DNA from: Hymenobacter swuensis DY53
GTDB lineage: Bacteria; Bacteroidota; Bacteroidia; Cytophagales; Hymenobacteraceae
DNA: 64,000 nucleotides
Direction: 5' to 3'
NCBI RefSeq assembly: GCF_000576555.1
Contig: NZ_CP007145.1
Span: 3,348,001-3,412,000, forward strand
Position 1 is the first letter of the stretch, and each line of letters starts with the position of its first letter. The position numbers were made by a program, and so were the translations under genes. The notes under the pieces were generated by a model. The model ran no database searches. It was not told the origin of the DNA and worked only from the letters and a program-made list of their open reading frames with translations. This document shows, piece by piece, positions 16,322-24,443 of this stretch.

Positions 16322-18259
16322 TCAGCTGGCCGGCAGCGTCAGCCGAAACTCGGTGCCTTCGCCGGGCCGCGACGTTACTTCCAGCTGGCCCTGGTGGCCG
16401 TTCACCACGATGTCGTGGCTGAGAGACAGACCCAGGCCTGTGCCCTCGCCCACCGGCTTGGTGGTGAAGAAAGGCTCAAAGATGCGGGGCAACACCTCGG
16501 GCGCAATGCCGGCGCCGTTGTCGCGCACCCACAGATGCAGGCGGCCATCGGGCAAACGGCCGCTGCCGATGGTCACGGTGGGCACGTAGCCCACTTCGGC
16601 GCGCTGCTGGCGCTGGCGCACGGCGTATAAGGCGTTGGTGCAGAGGTTGAGCAGCACCCGGCCCAGGTCCTGCGCCACCACCGCCGCCGCGGGCAGGGCG
16701 GGTTCCAGCTCCGTCCGCACCTCGGCCACGAAGCCCGGAAACTGTTGCTGCGTGCCCGCGTAAGCCAATTCCAGCTGCTGGCGGGCCAGCTCATTGAGGT
16801 CGGTTAGCTCGCGGGGGGCCTGGCCGGTGCGGGCATGTTCCAGCATGCCCTTGATGATGGCCGTGGCCCGCTGCCCGTGCTGACTGATGTTGAGCAGGTT
16901 TTGCTTGAGTCCGTCGAGGATGTCGCGCTCCAGGTTGCCGTCACGGGCCAGCTGCTGGGCGCCGTTGATTTCGTCTACCAGCTCCGTGCTGACTTCGGCA
17001 AACCGCTTCACGAAGCTGAGCGGGTTTTGCAGCTCGTGCGCTACGCCGGCCGTCATTTCGCCCAGAAAAGCCATTTTTTCACGCTGCACCAGCATCAGTT
17101 GGGCCTGTTTGAGGTCGGCCAATGAGGCCTGCAAGGCGGCGTTGGTGCGCTGCATCCGGCGGCCGTGGCGCAGTCGCAGCGCCAGCAGCAGCCCCAACCC
17201 GGCCAGGCCCACCAGCAGGCCGTAGGTCTGGTAGCGGTTGTGGATGGCCTGCTGGGCTACTATGGCTTCCTGGGCGCGCTGCCGCTCTAGGTAGTCCACG
17301 TTCTGTAGGCGCATTACTTTTTCCTGCCCAAACAACGTGTCCTTCATAGTCACCAGTAACTTCTGGTACCGGAAGGCGCTATCTAGTTGGCCGCGCTGGG
17401 CGAAATCTTGCGTCAGCAGCACACTGGCGTTGAGCACCCCGCGTAGAAATCCGTTCTGGCGGGCCGCCTGGGCCCCGAGCCGGGCATAATAAATGCTAGA
17501 ATCGGACTGCTGTTGCTGCTGGTAAAGAGCGGCCAGCCCGAGGTAGGAGAAGTTGAGGCTGCGCAAGTGCCGTCGTCGCTTCGACTCGACCACGCTGCGA
17601 CGGTAGTATTCCCGGGCTTCCGCGAAGTGTCCCTGCTTGCGGGCCACGTTGCCCAGGCCGTAGAGAATGTAGTTGGTGGAAGCGTGCAGCCGTTGGGCCA
17701 GCTGGTAGGCTCGCTGCTGATAGTACGCGGCCGAATCCAGCTCATCGTACAGATCATACGCCAGCCCGATGTTGCTCAGGTCCACGGCAATCCGGCGCTC
17801 ATCGCCCAGCAGACTATCCAGCCGCAGGCCCTCAAAGTAGTATGACAGCCCCAGCTGCCGGTCGCGCAGATACACGTAGATAATGCCGATGCTGCGCAGA
17901 TTCTGGGCCTGCAGCGTGGTATCCCGCAGCTCCCGGCCCAGCCGCAACGACTCCTGAAACAGTTCCAGGGCGCGGGCCAGATTACTTTCGCGCAGGGCTG
18001 CGCCCAAGCGGTTGAGCGCGGCGCCTTCGCCCGCCCGGTTATGGGTGCGCCGGGCCAGGGCCAGTGCCCGCCGCGAGTACGCGGCAGCAGCCTCCGTATC
18101 GGAAGCCCACAGCTGGTCGCTGATACGGCACAGCAGCTGCACCCGGCTGCTATCGGACTGCGGCAGCCGCTCCAGGGCCTGCAGGCTGTCGAGCGCCGAA
18201 TGCCAGCGCGGCCCGGGTGCCTGAGCGGAAGCCAGCCGGGGGAGCAGTAGCAGCACCAT
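16322..18259 (-). CDS. TPR-containing periplasmic-sensor histidine kinase
   Basis: The ATG at 18259 begins a signal-like hydrophobic segment ending ASAQA. The frame is open to a TTG at 18367, and a start between the two with a charged n-region is possible. Several TPR repeats fill roughly residues 30-320 (for example AAAYSRRALALARRTHNRAGEGAALNRLG), probably periplasmic. One membrane helix (TYGLLVGLAGLGLLLALRL), a coiled coil, HisKA with His408 in GVAHELQNPL, and HATPase_c with NLCTNALYAV, RDNGAGI and GTGLGLSL follow. There is no receiver or regulator gene adjacent. It shares an operon with the DUF2233 lipoprotein. Confidence 0.9.
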   Translation of the reverse strand: MVLLLLPRLASAQAPGPRWHSALDSLQALERLPQSDSSRVQLLCRISDQLWASDTEAAAAYSRRALALARRTHNRAGEGAALNRLGAALRESNLARALELFQESLRLGRELRDTTLQAQNLRSIGIIYVYLRDRQLGLSYYFEGLRLDSLLGDERRIAVDLSNIGLAYDLYDELDSAAYYQQRAYQLAQRLHASTNYILYGLGNVARKQGHFAEAREYYRRSVVESKRRRHLRSLNFSYLGLAALYQQQQQSDSSIYYARLGAQAARQNGFLRGVLNASVLLTQDFAQRGQLDSAFRYQKLLVTMKDTLFGQEKVMRLQNVDYLERQRAQEAIVAQQAIHNRYQTYGLLVGLAGLGLLLALRLRHGRRMQRTNAALQASLADLKQAQLMLVQREKMAFLGEMTAGVAHELQNPLSFVKRFAEVSTELVDEINGAQQLARDGNLERDILDGLKQNLLNISQHGQRATAIIKGMLEHARTGQAPRELTDLNELARQQLELAYAGTQQQFPGFVAEVRTELEPALPAAAVVAQDLGRVLLNLCTNALYAVRQRQQRAEVGYVPTVTIGSGRLPDGRLHLWVRDNGAGIAPEVLPRIFEPFFTTKPVGEGTGLGLSLSHDIVVNGHQGQLEVTSRPGEGTEFRLTLPAS

Positions 18260-18501
18260 GAACACCGCCAGGCGGCTGAGAACAGGTGTCAGAGGAGGAA
18301 GTACTGGTCTGGCCAAAGGACTATGTGGTACGCTCTCAGTCAGTTTATGAAGCTGAACAGCCTGCAAATATTCAACAAAAAAGCCTGATTCTACGGAGCA
18401 GCTTCCGTAACCGCTGCCCTAGCGCGACTACCGCTGGTTTCGGCTGAAAAAGCCCTGAATAAGTTAACACCTCCTGCCCCGGCGCGCCGGCAGAGGAACC
18501 C

Positions 18502-18509
18502 TATATTTG
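18502..18509 (+). promoter_or_regulatory. -7 element TATATTTG
   Basis: TATATTTG matches the Bacteroidota -7 box TAnnTTTG and lies about 43 bases before the ATG at 18552. A good TTTG-like -33 box is not clear. Confidence 0.5.
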
Positions 18510-18551
18510 GGCTTTACCGACTGCTTCCGCTTACCCACACACGCAGGTTTT

Positions 18552-19028
18552 ATGCATTCGATAACTACCCCGACCGATACGCTTATCGAATTCGTGCGCG
18601 ACATCGGCCTCACGGTACACGAGGCTTCCCTAGTGCAGCCGACCTTCCTACCCGGGCTGCTCATCGCGCGGGGTCAGTTGGTGGTAGACCGTCAGCGGCT
18701 GCTGTATCCCGGCGACATTCTGCACGAGGCCGGCCACCTAGCCGTAACGCCGGCAGCCGAACGCCCCTCGCTGGGTGGCAACATCACCGAAAATCATCCG
18801 GAGAAAGAAGGTGAAGAACTGGCCGTGCTGGCCTGGAGCTACGCCGCTGCCCAGGCCCTGGAACTGCCCACGCTGGTGGTGTTTCATCCGGCTGGCTACA
18901 AAGGCCAGAGCGAGTGGCTGGCAGAGCTGTTCGACAGCGGCCAGTACCCGGGCCTGCCGCTGCTGGCGTGGATGGGGTTAACTTTGGCCGCTGAATTCCC
19001 CCGGATGCACCGGTGGCTGCGCGACTAA
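18552..19028 (+). CDS. Small zincin-like protein with HEAGH motif
   Basis: Not a recognised named family. The 158-residue protein has a helix with LHEAGHLAVTP around residue 60, an HExxH metal-protease motif, preceded by LLIARGQLVVDRQRLLYPGDI. A third ligand could be one of the later His or Glu residues in ENHPEKEGEELAVLAWSY. No signal peptide or membrane helix. It may be a cytosolic zinc peptidase or a protein using the zincin site structurally. The stop codon overlaps that of the convergent DUF2809 gene by four bases. The ATG at 18552 fits the -7 box. Confidence 0.75.
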   Translation: MHSITTPTDTLIEFVRDIGLTVHEASLVQPTFLPGLLIARGQLVVDRQRLLYPGDILHEAGHLAVTPAAERPSLGGNITENHPEKEGEELAVLAWSYAAAQALELPTLVVFHPAGYKGQSEWLAELFDSGQYPGLPLLAWMGLTLAAEFPRMHRWLRD

Positions 19029-19456
19029 GCCTGTACGTGCTGGCAGCCCGTCACACGTTCCACCACGTAGCCGGTAGCCACACCGGCGGCGTAACATAGT
19101 AGGTCGCTCCACAAGAACCCGTGGCCCAGTACCAAGCCCCCCAGCGTGGTGCCGCGCACGGCCAGCAGCCAGGGTGGCTGCCATAACTGGCTGATTTCAA
19201 TGAGCACCGCAAAGCTCAGGGCCCCTGCCGCTACCCGGCGGCTGCTCCAGCGAGGCCACCCTAGCCCGACCAGCCAGAACACCAGCAGTGCCCACAGCGC
19301 ATCCCCGGCGTACGAGGCCACGAATGCCGGCAGCCACGGACCATACCTGCGCGACGCCAGCCCCAGCAGCATGGTAAGCCCCAACAGGACCACGTACAGG
19401 CCCCGGTGCCGACAAGTGTTCCGGGTAGTAAATAGGGAGGGATGGGGAGGAAGCAT
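19025..19456 (-). CDS. DUF2809 family membrane protein
   Basis: A 143-residue integral membrane protein with about four helices. It shows the DUF2809 pattern: LGLASRRYGPWLPAFVASYAGDALWALLVFWLVG near the N-terminus and a conserved SDLLCYAAGVATGYVVE near the C-terminus. Function of the family is unknown. It converges on and overlaps the zincin-like gene by four bases. Confidence 0.8.
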   Translation of the reverse strand: MLPPHPSLFTTRNTCRHRGLYVVLLGLTMLLGLASRRYGPWLPAFVASYAGDALWALLVFWLVGLGWPRWSSRRVAAGALSFAVLIEISQLWQPPWLLAVRGTTLGGLVLGHGFLWSDLLCYAAGVATGYVVERVTGCQHVQA

Positions 19457-19520
19457 GGCCAGATGACAACGACGACGAAACTACACGCCGGCTGCCAGAG
19501 TACCACATTCCGGCAAACCG

Positions 19521-19528
19521 TACCTTTG
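19521..19528 (+). promoter_or_regulatory. -7 element TACCTTTG
   Basis: TACCTTTG fits TAnnTTTG and is about 75 bases upstream of the acetyltransferase start. The -33 region is weak. Confidence 0.45.
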
Positions 19529-19602
19529 GCGCGCAGGCAGGTCGCCTGTACTTTCCCGTTGCTCTGTTCTTCGGCTTCTGACCGAACCATTTTTCGCCCG
19601 GC

Positions 19603-20052
19603 ATGACCCTGACCTGGATTCTGAAACCCTTCTCGGACCTCACCACGCCGGAGCTGTACGCCCTGCTGCAACTGCGCTCCGAAGTATTTGTGGTGGAGCA
19701 AACCTGCGCCTTCCAGGATATCGACGGGCAGGACCAGCAGGCTTGGCACCTACTGGGCTACGCGCCCAACGGAGAACTGGCCGCGTATACGCGCCTGTTC
19801 CAGGCCGGTATCAGCTACCCCGAGGCCAGCATTGGGCGAGTAGTAGTGAGCCCCCGGTTTCGGCGCTTTGGGCTGGGCCGGATGCTTCTGCAGGAGTCCA
19901 TTGCCGCCGTGGGCCGACTGTTCGGCGAGCAGCCTATTCAGATTGGGGCGCAGCTGTATTTGCAGGCTTTTTATGAAAGCTTTGGCTTCCGGCAGGTGGG
20001 CGAAGGCTACCTGGAAGACGACATTGCCCACATCCATATGGTACGCCGCTGA
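19603..20052 (+). CDS. elaA: GNAT acetyltransferase, ElaA family
   Basis: A 149-residue single GNAT domain. The N-terminal LYALLQLRSEVFVVEQTCAFQDIDGQDQQAWHL is the hallmark of ElaA proteins. The acetyl-CoA loop is RVVVSPRFRRFGLGRMLL, and the C-terminal strand has FYESFGFRQVGEGYLEDDIAHIHM. Acceptor substrate is unknown. Stand-alone gene with its own putative -7 box. Confidence 0.88.
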   Translation: MTLTWILKPFSDLTTPELYALLQLRSEVFVVEQTCAFQDIDGQDQQAWHLLGYAPNGELAAYTRLFQAGISYPEASIGRVVVSPRFRRFGLGRMLLQESIAAVGRLFGEQPIQIGAQLYLQAFYESFGFRQVGEGYLEDDIAHIHMVRR

Positions 20053-20210
20053 GTTCGTCGGGCCGACTCATTTGCCGCAACGCGCACCGGTTCAAATTCG
20101 TTAAGCTATAACCGCGCGGTAGCTAAAAACCTGCCGTGGTTTTCGATGGTTTGTAGCCTACCTTTACCCGTAGCACGCCGATTCGCCAACTTCTTCCCGC
20201 TTCTTGTTTT

Positions 20211-21515
20211 ATGCCTGCTCCCGCTTTTCCAGTCGATTATCAGCAGCTTTTTCACTCGCTCCCTGATAATTTTCTGCTGATAGCTCCCGATGCCGACGCG
20301 ACGATTCTCGATAATACCGATAGTCACGTAGCGGTGTCCCTGAAAAGCCGGGAGGCGGCCGTGGGCAAACCTTTCTTTGAGGCGTATCCGGCCAGCGACG
20401 ACGCTTCGGCCCGTACTATCCAAGAGTCGCACGAGCATGTGCGCCAGTACCGGGAGCCACACACCATGCCGCTCATCCGCTACGACTTGGAGCGGCCGGC
20501 CGAGCAGGGTGGCGGACTGCAGGAGCTGTACTGGGAAGCTACGCACTACCCGATTCTCGACAAACAAGGGCACCTGCAGTTTATTCTGCAGCGCACCCAG
20601 GACGTGACAGAGCGGTACCTGGCGGAGCAGCGCAGCCAGCAGATGCAGCGGGAGCTGGATGAGCAGCAGGAGCGCACCCGTTTTATTCTGGAGGCCCTAC
20701 CCGTGATGGTGTGGACCAACCGGCCCGATGGCTCCACCGATTACTTTAACACCCGTTGGCTGGAGTTTACCGGCCGGGCCTTAGCCGATACCGTTGGCTG
20801 GAACTGGACGCAGGACATTCATCCAGACGACCTAACCAATGTGGAAACGTTCTGGGCCAAAGCCCGCTCAACTGGCTCGGAGCTGCAGACCGAGTATCGC
20901 CTGCGCCGCCACGATGGGCAGTTCCGCTGGGTGCTGGTACGGGCTCTGCCCCGCTTTGCTGCCGATGGCCAGCTGCTGATGTGGGTGGGCTGCGGCACCG
21001 ATATCCACGATCAGAAACTGATGGTGGAGGAGCTGCTGGAACAGAACGAGCAGCAGGCTATGCTTTCCGACCAAGCCTATGAAACGTTCCGGCAGATGCA
21101 GCAGCAACGCGAAACGTTCTACAACCTGTTTATGCACACGCCGGCCCTCATCTGCATTCTGCGGGGCCCGGAGCATCGTTACGAGTTCGTGAATCCGGAG
21201 TATCAGAAACTATTTCCGAACCGTGCGCTAGTAGGCCACGCGGTAGCCGAAGCCTTACCCGAAATTGCGGAACAAGGCATTCTTGAGCTGCTGGACAATG
21301 TGTACACAACTGGCACGCCGTTCATCGGCAATGAGATACCTATTCTGCTGGACTGGAAAAATACCGGCCAGGTAGAACCGGCCTATTTTAATTTCACGTA
21401 TCAGCAGTTCCAGGAGCAGGGCCAAACCTCCGGCATTACGGTTTTTGCCGTTAATGTTACGGATTTGGTCGTGGCACGTAAGGCCCTCGAAAACCCCGGC
21501 TCCGATGTACGATAG
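20211..21515 (+). CDS. PAS-domain protein without output domain
   Basis: Three PAS modules can be seen in 434 residues: a first around 15-130, a second of PAS_3 type with PAC motif around 160-270 (WTNRPDGSTDYFNTRWLEFTG, IHPDDL, YRLRRHDGQFRWVLVRALP), and a third around 305-420. Short coiled coils link them. The protein ends after the third PAS with VTDLVVARKAL, where a histidine kinase would normally follow; none is present in any frame downstream. It may act through protein contact. A CZB-like protein is encoded 50 bases later on the same strand, a plausible partner. No signal peptide. Confidence 0.85.
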   Translation: MPAPAFPVDYQQLFHSLPDNFLLIAPDADATILDNTDSHVAVSLKSREAAVGKPFFEAYPASDDASARTIQESHEHVRQYREPHTMPLIRYDLERPAEQGGGLQELYWEATHYPILDKQGHLQFILQRTQDVTERYLAEQRSQQMQRELDEQQERTRFILEALPVMVWTNRPDGSTDYFNTRWLEFTGRALADTVGWNWTQDIHPDDLTNVETFWAKARSTGSELQTEYRLRRHDGQFRWVLVRALPRFAADGQLLMWVGCGTDIHDQKLMVEELLEQNEQQAMLSDQAYETFRQMQQQRETFYNLFMHTPALICILRGPEHRYEFVNPEYQKLFPNRALVGHAVAEALPEIAEQGILELLDNVYTTGTPFIGNEIPILLDWKNTGQVEPAYFNFTYQQFQEQGQTSGITVFAVNVTDLVVARKALENPGSDVR

Positions 21516-21565
21516 GTTCCGGTTTGCTATCTTCCCGGTAAGCGGGCCTCAATACAAAAAAAAGC

Positions 21566-21916
21566 ATGGAACTGAGTAGGCTGGATTTTCAGCAGGCCCG
21601 CATTAAGCAGGTGCTGTTCAAGTCGCGGCTGCGCTCCGTTTTATACGGTGTGCGGGAGCCCGACCCGGCCTTGTTTTCACTGGCCGATAACCCGCTGGGC
21701 GCGTGGCTGCATTCGGTGGTGAAGCCCCAATATGGCACTAGTCTGCCCTATCAGCGGCTGGAGCAGGAACTGCAGCGCATGCTGTTCACCGGCCGCGACT
21801 TAGTACAGCAGTACCAGCGGGGCCAGTTGGAAGAATCCCGCTCCGGCCTGGAAAAGCTCGATGCCCACGCTACCCGCATGGAAACCCTGCTGCAGGAACT
21901 GGAGCAGCTGGTGTAG
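21566..21916 (+). CDS. CZB-like domain protein lacking zinc ligands
   Basis: 116 residues, all helical. The pattern DFQQARIKQVLFKSRLRSVLYG, then NPLGAWL and a glutamate-rich helical tail follows the chemoreceptor zinc-binding (CZB) fold, in which the expected motif is HxxW(K) then CxLGxW and two later His. Here the first His is Gln, the Trp is Phe, the Cys is Asn, and no His occupies the later ligand positions. So it keeps the fold signature but apparently not the metal site. It follows the PAS-only gene by 50 bases, suggesting they work together. Assignment rests on eye alignment. Confidence 0.65.
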   Translation: MELSRLDFQQARIKQVLFKSRLRSVLYGVREPDPALFSLADNPLGAWLHSVVKPQYGTSLPYQRLEQELQRMLFTGRDLVQQYQRGQLEESRSGLEKLDAHATRMETLLQELEQLV

Positions 21917-21971
21917 TCCGATTGTCAAGGCTGCGCTGGCCGAAAAGGGACAGGCTTCGTATTTTGGGGCA

Positions 21972-23624
21972 ATGAAATTCCCCTCCTTATTCCTGACAGC
22001 GGGTATGGCCCTGGGGCCCCTGGTCAGTCCGGCCCAAACCATCAGCAAAAAAGTAGACAAGGCCCTGCGCCAGGTCCGGCCCGACGATATCAAGGCCCAT
22101 ATTCAGTACCTGGCCGATGACCGGCTGCTGGGCCGCAAGCCCGGCACGCCGGGCTATCAGCTGGCTGTGGAGTATGTTACAGAGCAGCTCCGCAGCTTTG
22201 GGGTGCAGCCGGCCGGCGAGGAGGGCAGCTTTACCCAACGGGTGCGGCTGCGGCGCGCCACGGTCCGGCCCGGTGCCACCGTCACGTATCAGCCAACCAC
22301 CGCTTCTCTGGTGCTGGCACCGGCTGAAGTCCATCTGTACCCGCACCCCGAGCAGCCCCAGACTCAGCTTGCCCCGAGCGGCCTGGCGTTTGTCGGCTAC
22401 GGCATTTCGGCTCCCGACCAGGGGTATGATGATTACCAGAATCTGGACGTGAAGGGCAAGGTGGTGGTGATTGTGCGCGGAGCCCCGCGCCGCTTCCCTA
22501 GTACCGTGGCCGCCGCCAGCCAGGACCAGACTTTGCTGGTGCAAACGGCGGCGCACCATGGCGCGGTAGGCGTGTTGTTTGCCAGTGCCCGCCCTGCCCC
22601 GGCTACGGCGGCCACGGCTCCTGCCCGGCCGCTTGCCACCACCAGCGTGTTAGGCCCCGATGGCCGGGTGGCCGCTGCCCGGGGTTTTATCAGCGGCTCT
22701 GGGGTAGCGTTGACCGGCACGCTTTCGGCAGCTGGCTTACAGATTTTGCTGCTGAATGCCGCCACCGATACCGCCCGGGTGCTAAGTGCCTTGCGCCAGG
22801 GTACGCCCGCGCCGGTGGCCCTGCGCGGTACCCTGGCGGCCAGTTGGGCCTCGGCGTACCAGGATTTTGATTCGTACAACGTGGTGGGTAAGATTCCGGG
22901 CTCCGACGCGCGCCTCCGTGACGAGTACGTGGTGCATTCCGCCCACCTCGACCATTTGGGCGTGGGCGTGCCCGTGCAGGGCGACTCCATCTATAACGGG
23001 GCCCATGATAATGCCTCGGGGGTGGCTTCGGTGCTGGAAATTGCCCGGCTGTACAGCCATCTGAAGCAGAAACCCCGACGCAGCATTCTGCTGGTGCTGC
23101 AGACTGGTGAGGAGCTGGGGCTGCTGGGGTCGGCGTATTTCGCGGCCCGGCCCACGGTACCCAAAACCAGCCTCGTGGCTGATGTGAATACCGATATGCC
23201 CACCATTATTGCCCCGCTGTTATCGGTGGTACCGCTGGGGGCGCAGCACTCCTCCCTGGCCCGGCCCGTGGCCGAAGCGGCCCGCTACCTCAACCTGACG
23301 GTGGAGGAAGACCCCGAGCCCGACCAGAACCGCTTTATCCGTTCCGATCAGTACAGCTTCGTGGCCCAGGGCATTCCGGCGTTGCACATCAAGTATGGCA
23401 ACCGTACGCCCGACGGCAAAAACAACTTGGCCGAGCAGGTGCAAAAGTGGCGGGCCGTCACCTACCACAAACCCCAGGACGACAGCAACGGCACCTTTGA
23501 TTTTGCAGCGGGCCAGAAATACGTGCAGCTCAATTTCCTCATCGGCTACCTGGTGGCTCAGGACTCGCAACGGCCCACCTGGAACCCGGGCGACTTTTTT
23601 GGCCAGCGTTTCGGGGGCAAATAG
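21972..23624 (+). CDS. Secreted M28 metallopeptidase with PA domain
   Basis: The ATG at 21972 gives 550 residues with a signal peptide ending SPAQ. A PA-type insert (roughly residues 110-230, including GYGISAPDQGYDDYQNLDVKGKVV) precedes the M28 catalytic domain. Zinc ligands and catalytic residues are visible: His and Asp in SAHLDHLG and GAHDNASG, the Glu pair in TGEELGLLGS, Asp in VNTDMP and the late His in TYHKPQDD. It is probably a periplasmic or surface aminopeptidase. The longer upstream frame overlaps the preceding gene and is not used. Confidence 0.92.
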   Translation: MKFPSLFLTAGMALGPLVSPAQTISKKVDKALRQVRPDDIKAHIQYLADDRLLGRKPGTPGYQLAVEYVTEQLRSFGVQPAGEEGSFTQRVRLRRATVRPGATVTYQPTTASLVLAPAEVHLYPHPEQPQTQLAPSGLAFVGYGISAPDQGYDDYQNLDVKGKVVVIVRGAPRRFPSTVAAASQDQTLLVQTAAHHGAVGVLFASARPAPATAATAPARPLATTSVLGPDGRVAAARGFISGSGVALTGTLSAAGLQILLLNAATDTARVLSALRQGTPAPVALRGTLAASWASAYQDFDSYNVVGKIPGSDARLRDEYVVHSAHLDHLGVGVPVQGDSIYNGAHDNASGVASVLEIARLYSHLKQKPRRSILLVLQTGEELGLLGSAYFAARPTVPKTSLVADVNTDMPTIIAPLLSVVPLGAQHSSLARPVAEAARYLNLTVEEDPEPDQNRFIRSDQYSFVAQGIPALHIKYGNRTPDGKNNLAEQVQKWRAVTYHKPQDDSNGTFDFAAGQKYVQLNFLIGYLVAQDSQRPTWNPGDFFGQRFGGK

Positions 23625-23803
23625 CGCACAGCAACCCGGTTATGGCTCGAAACAACCTGCGGAATGATAACCAGGTTGCATGATTTTCGGGGTAAATTTC
23701 CGAATATTAACCGCGTAACCGTTGGGCTTGCTACTGTAGGTGCTCCGGGATATTCCGTCCGCGTTTATGGCGGGCGCAGCAGCTTATCCAGCACCCTTTC
23801 CGC

Positions 23804-24430
23804 ATGATTATCTACGGCTACCGTTCCTCGCATCTACTTACTGAGCCCGTAGCGGGCAATTGCCTGGCATGCTCGGCAACAAGCGGGCTGCGAATGAGTG
23901 TTTTTGGCCGCTATGCGCACGTTTATTGGATTCCGCTGTTTCCCATCGGGAAAGTCGGGGCGTCGGAATGCGGCCACTGCCGACAGGTGCTGCAGCCCAA
24001 AGAGATGGAGCCCGGCTTGCGCCAGGTGTTCCAGGAACTGAAGCGCCGGACGCGGGCACCGTGGTGGCATTTTACGGGTGTTCTGCTGGCGGTAGCGGCA
24101 CTGGGCTGGATTCTGCTGGCAAACAGCAACAACCAGCGGGCCAACCATTCCTTCATTACCACGCCGCACAAAGGCGACCTGTACCACATCCGCACCAGCA
24201 ACGGCCACTATTCTCTCTGGAAGGTGCAGGAAGTAGCCGGCAACGCCGTAAAGCTGCTCGCTAACAACTACGAAATTGATAACGAAACCAAAGTTCAGGA
24301 GCTGAACCGGCCCGAAAATTACGCGCCGGACCCGCTGGAACTCACACGCTACGACCTGAGCATTATGCTGGAAAAGGATGAAATAGTAGATGTAGAGCGT
24401 CCGGAGGCCAGCCTGCTCGTAAAGAAATAA
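23804..24430 (+). CDS. Membrane protein with N-terminal zinc ribbon
   Basis: 208 residues. Cys pairs NCLACS near residue 19 and ECGHC near 57 form a likely zinc ribbon around a hydrophobic YWIPLFPIGK stretch. A membrane helix follows at about 90-106, then a C-terminal domain of about 100 residues beginning TTPHKGDLYHIRT, probably extracytoplasmic. The family is common as a hypothetical protein in Hymenobacter-like genomes. No function can be assigned. It converges with the GT39 gene at a 13-base gap. Confidence 0.75.
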   Translation: MIIYGYRSSHLLTEPVAGNCLACSATSGLRMSVFGRYAHVYWIPLFPIGKVGASECGHCRQVLQPKEMEPGLRQVFQELKRRTRAPWWHFTGVLLAVAALGWILLANSNNQRANHSFITTPHKGDLYHIRTSNGHYSLWKVQEVAGNAVKLLANNYEIDNETKVQELNRPENYAPDPLELTRYDLSIMLEKDEIVDVERPEASLLVKK

Positions 24431-24443
24431 CGGGTCGGACGCC

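Noticed and set aside
20211..21515. Frameshifted sensor kinase pseudogene
   Set aside because: No kinase domain remnants are found in any frame after the stop; the next gene is an unrelated helical protein.
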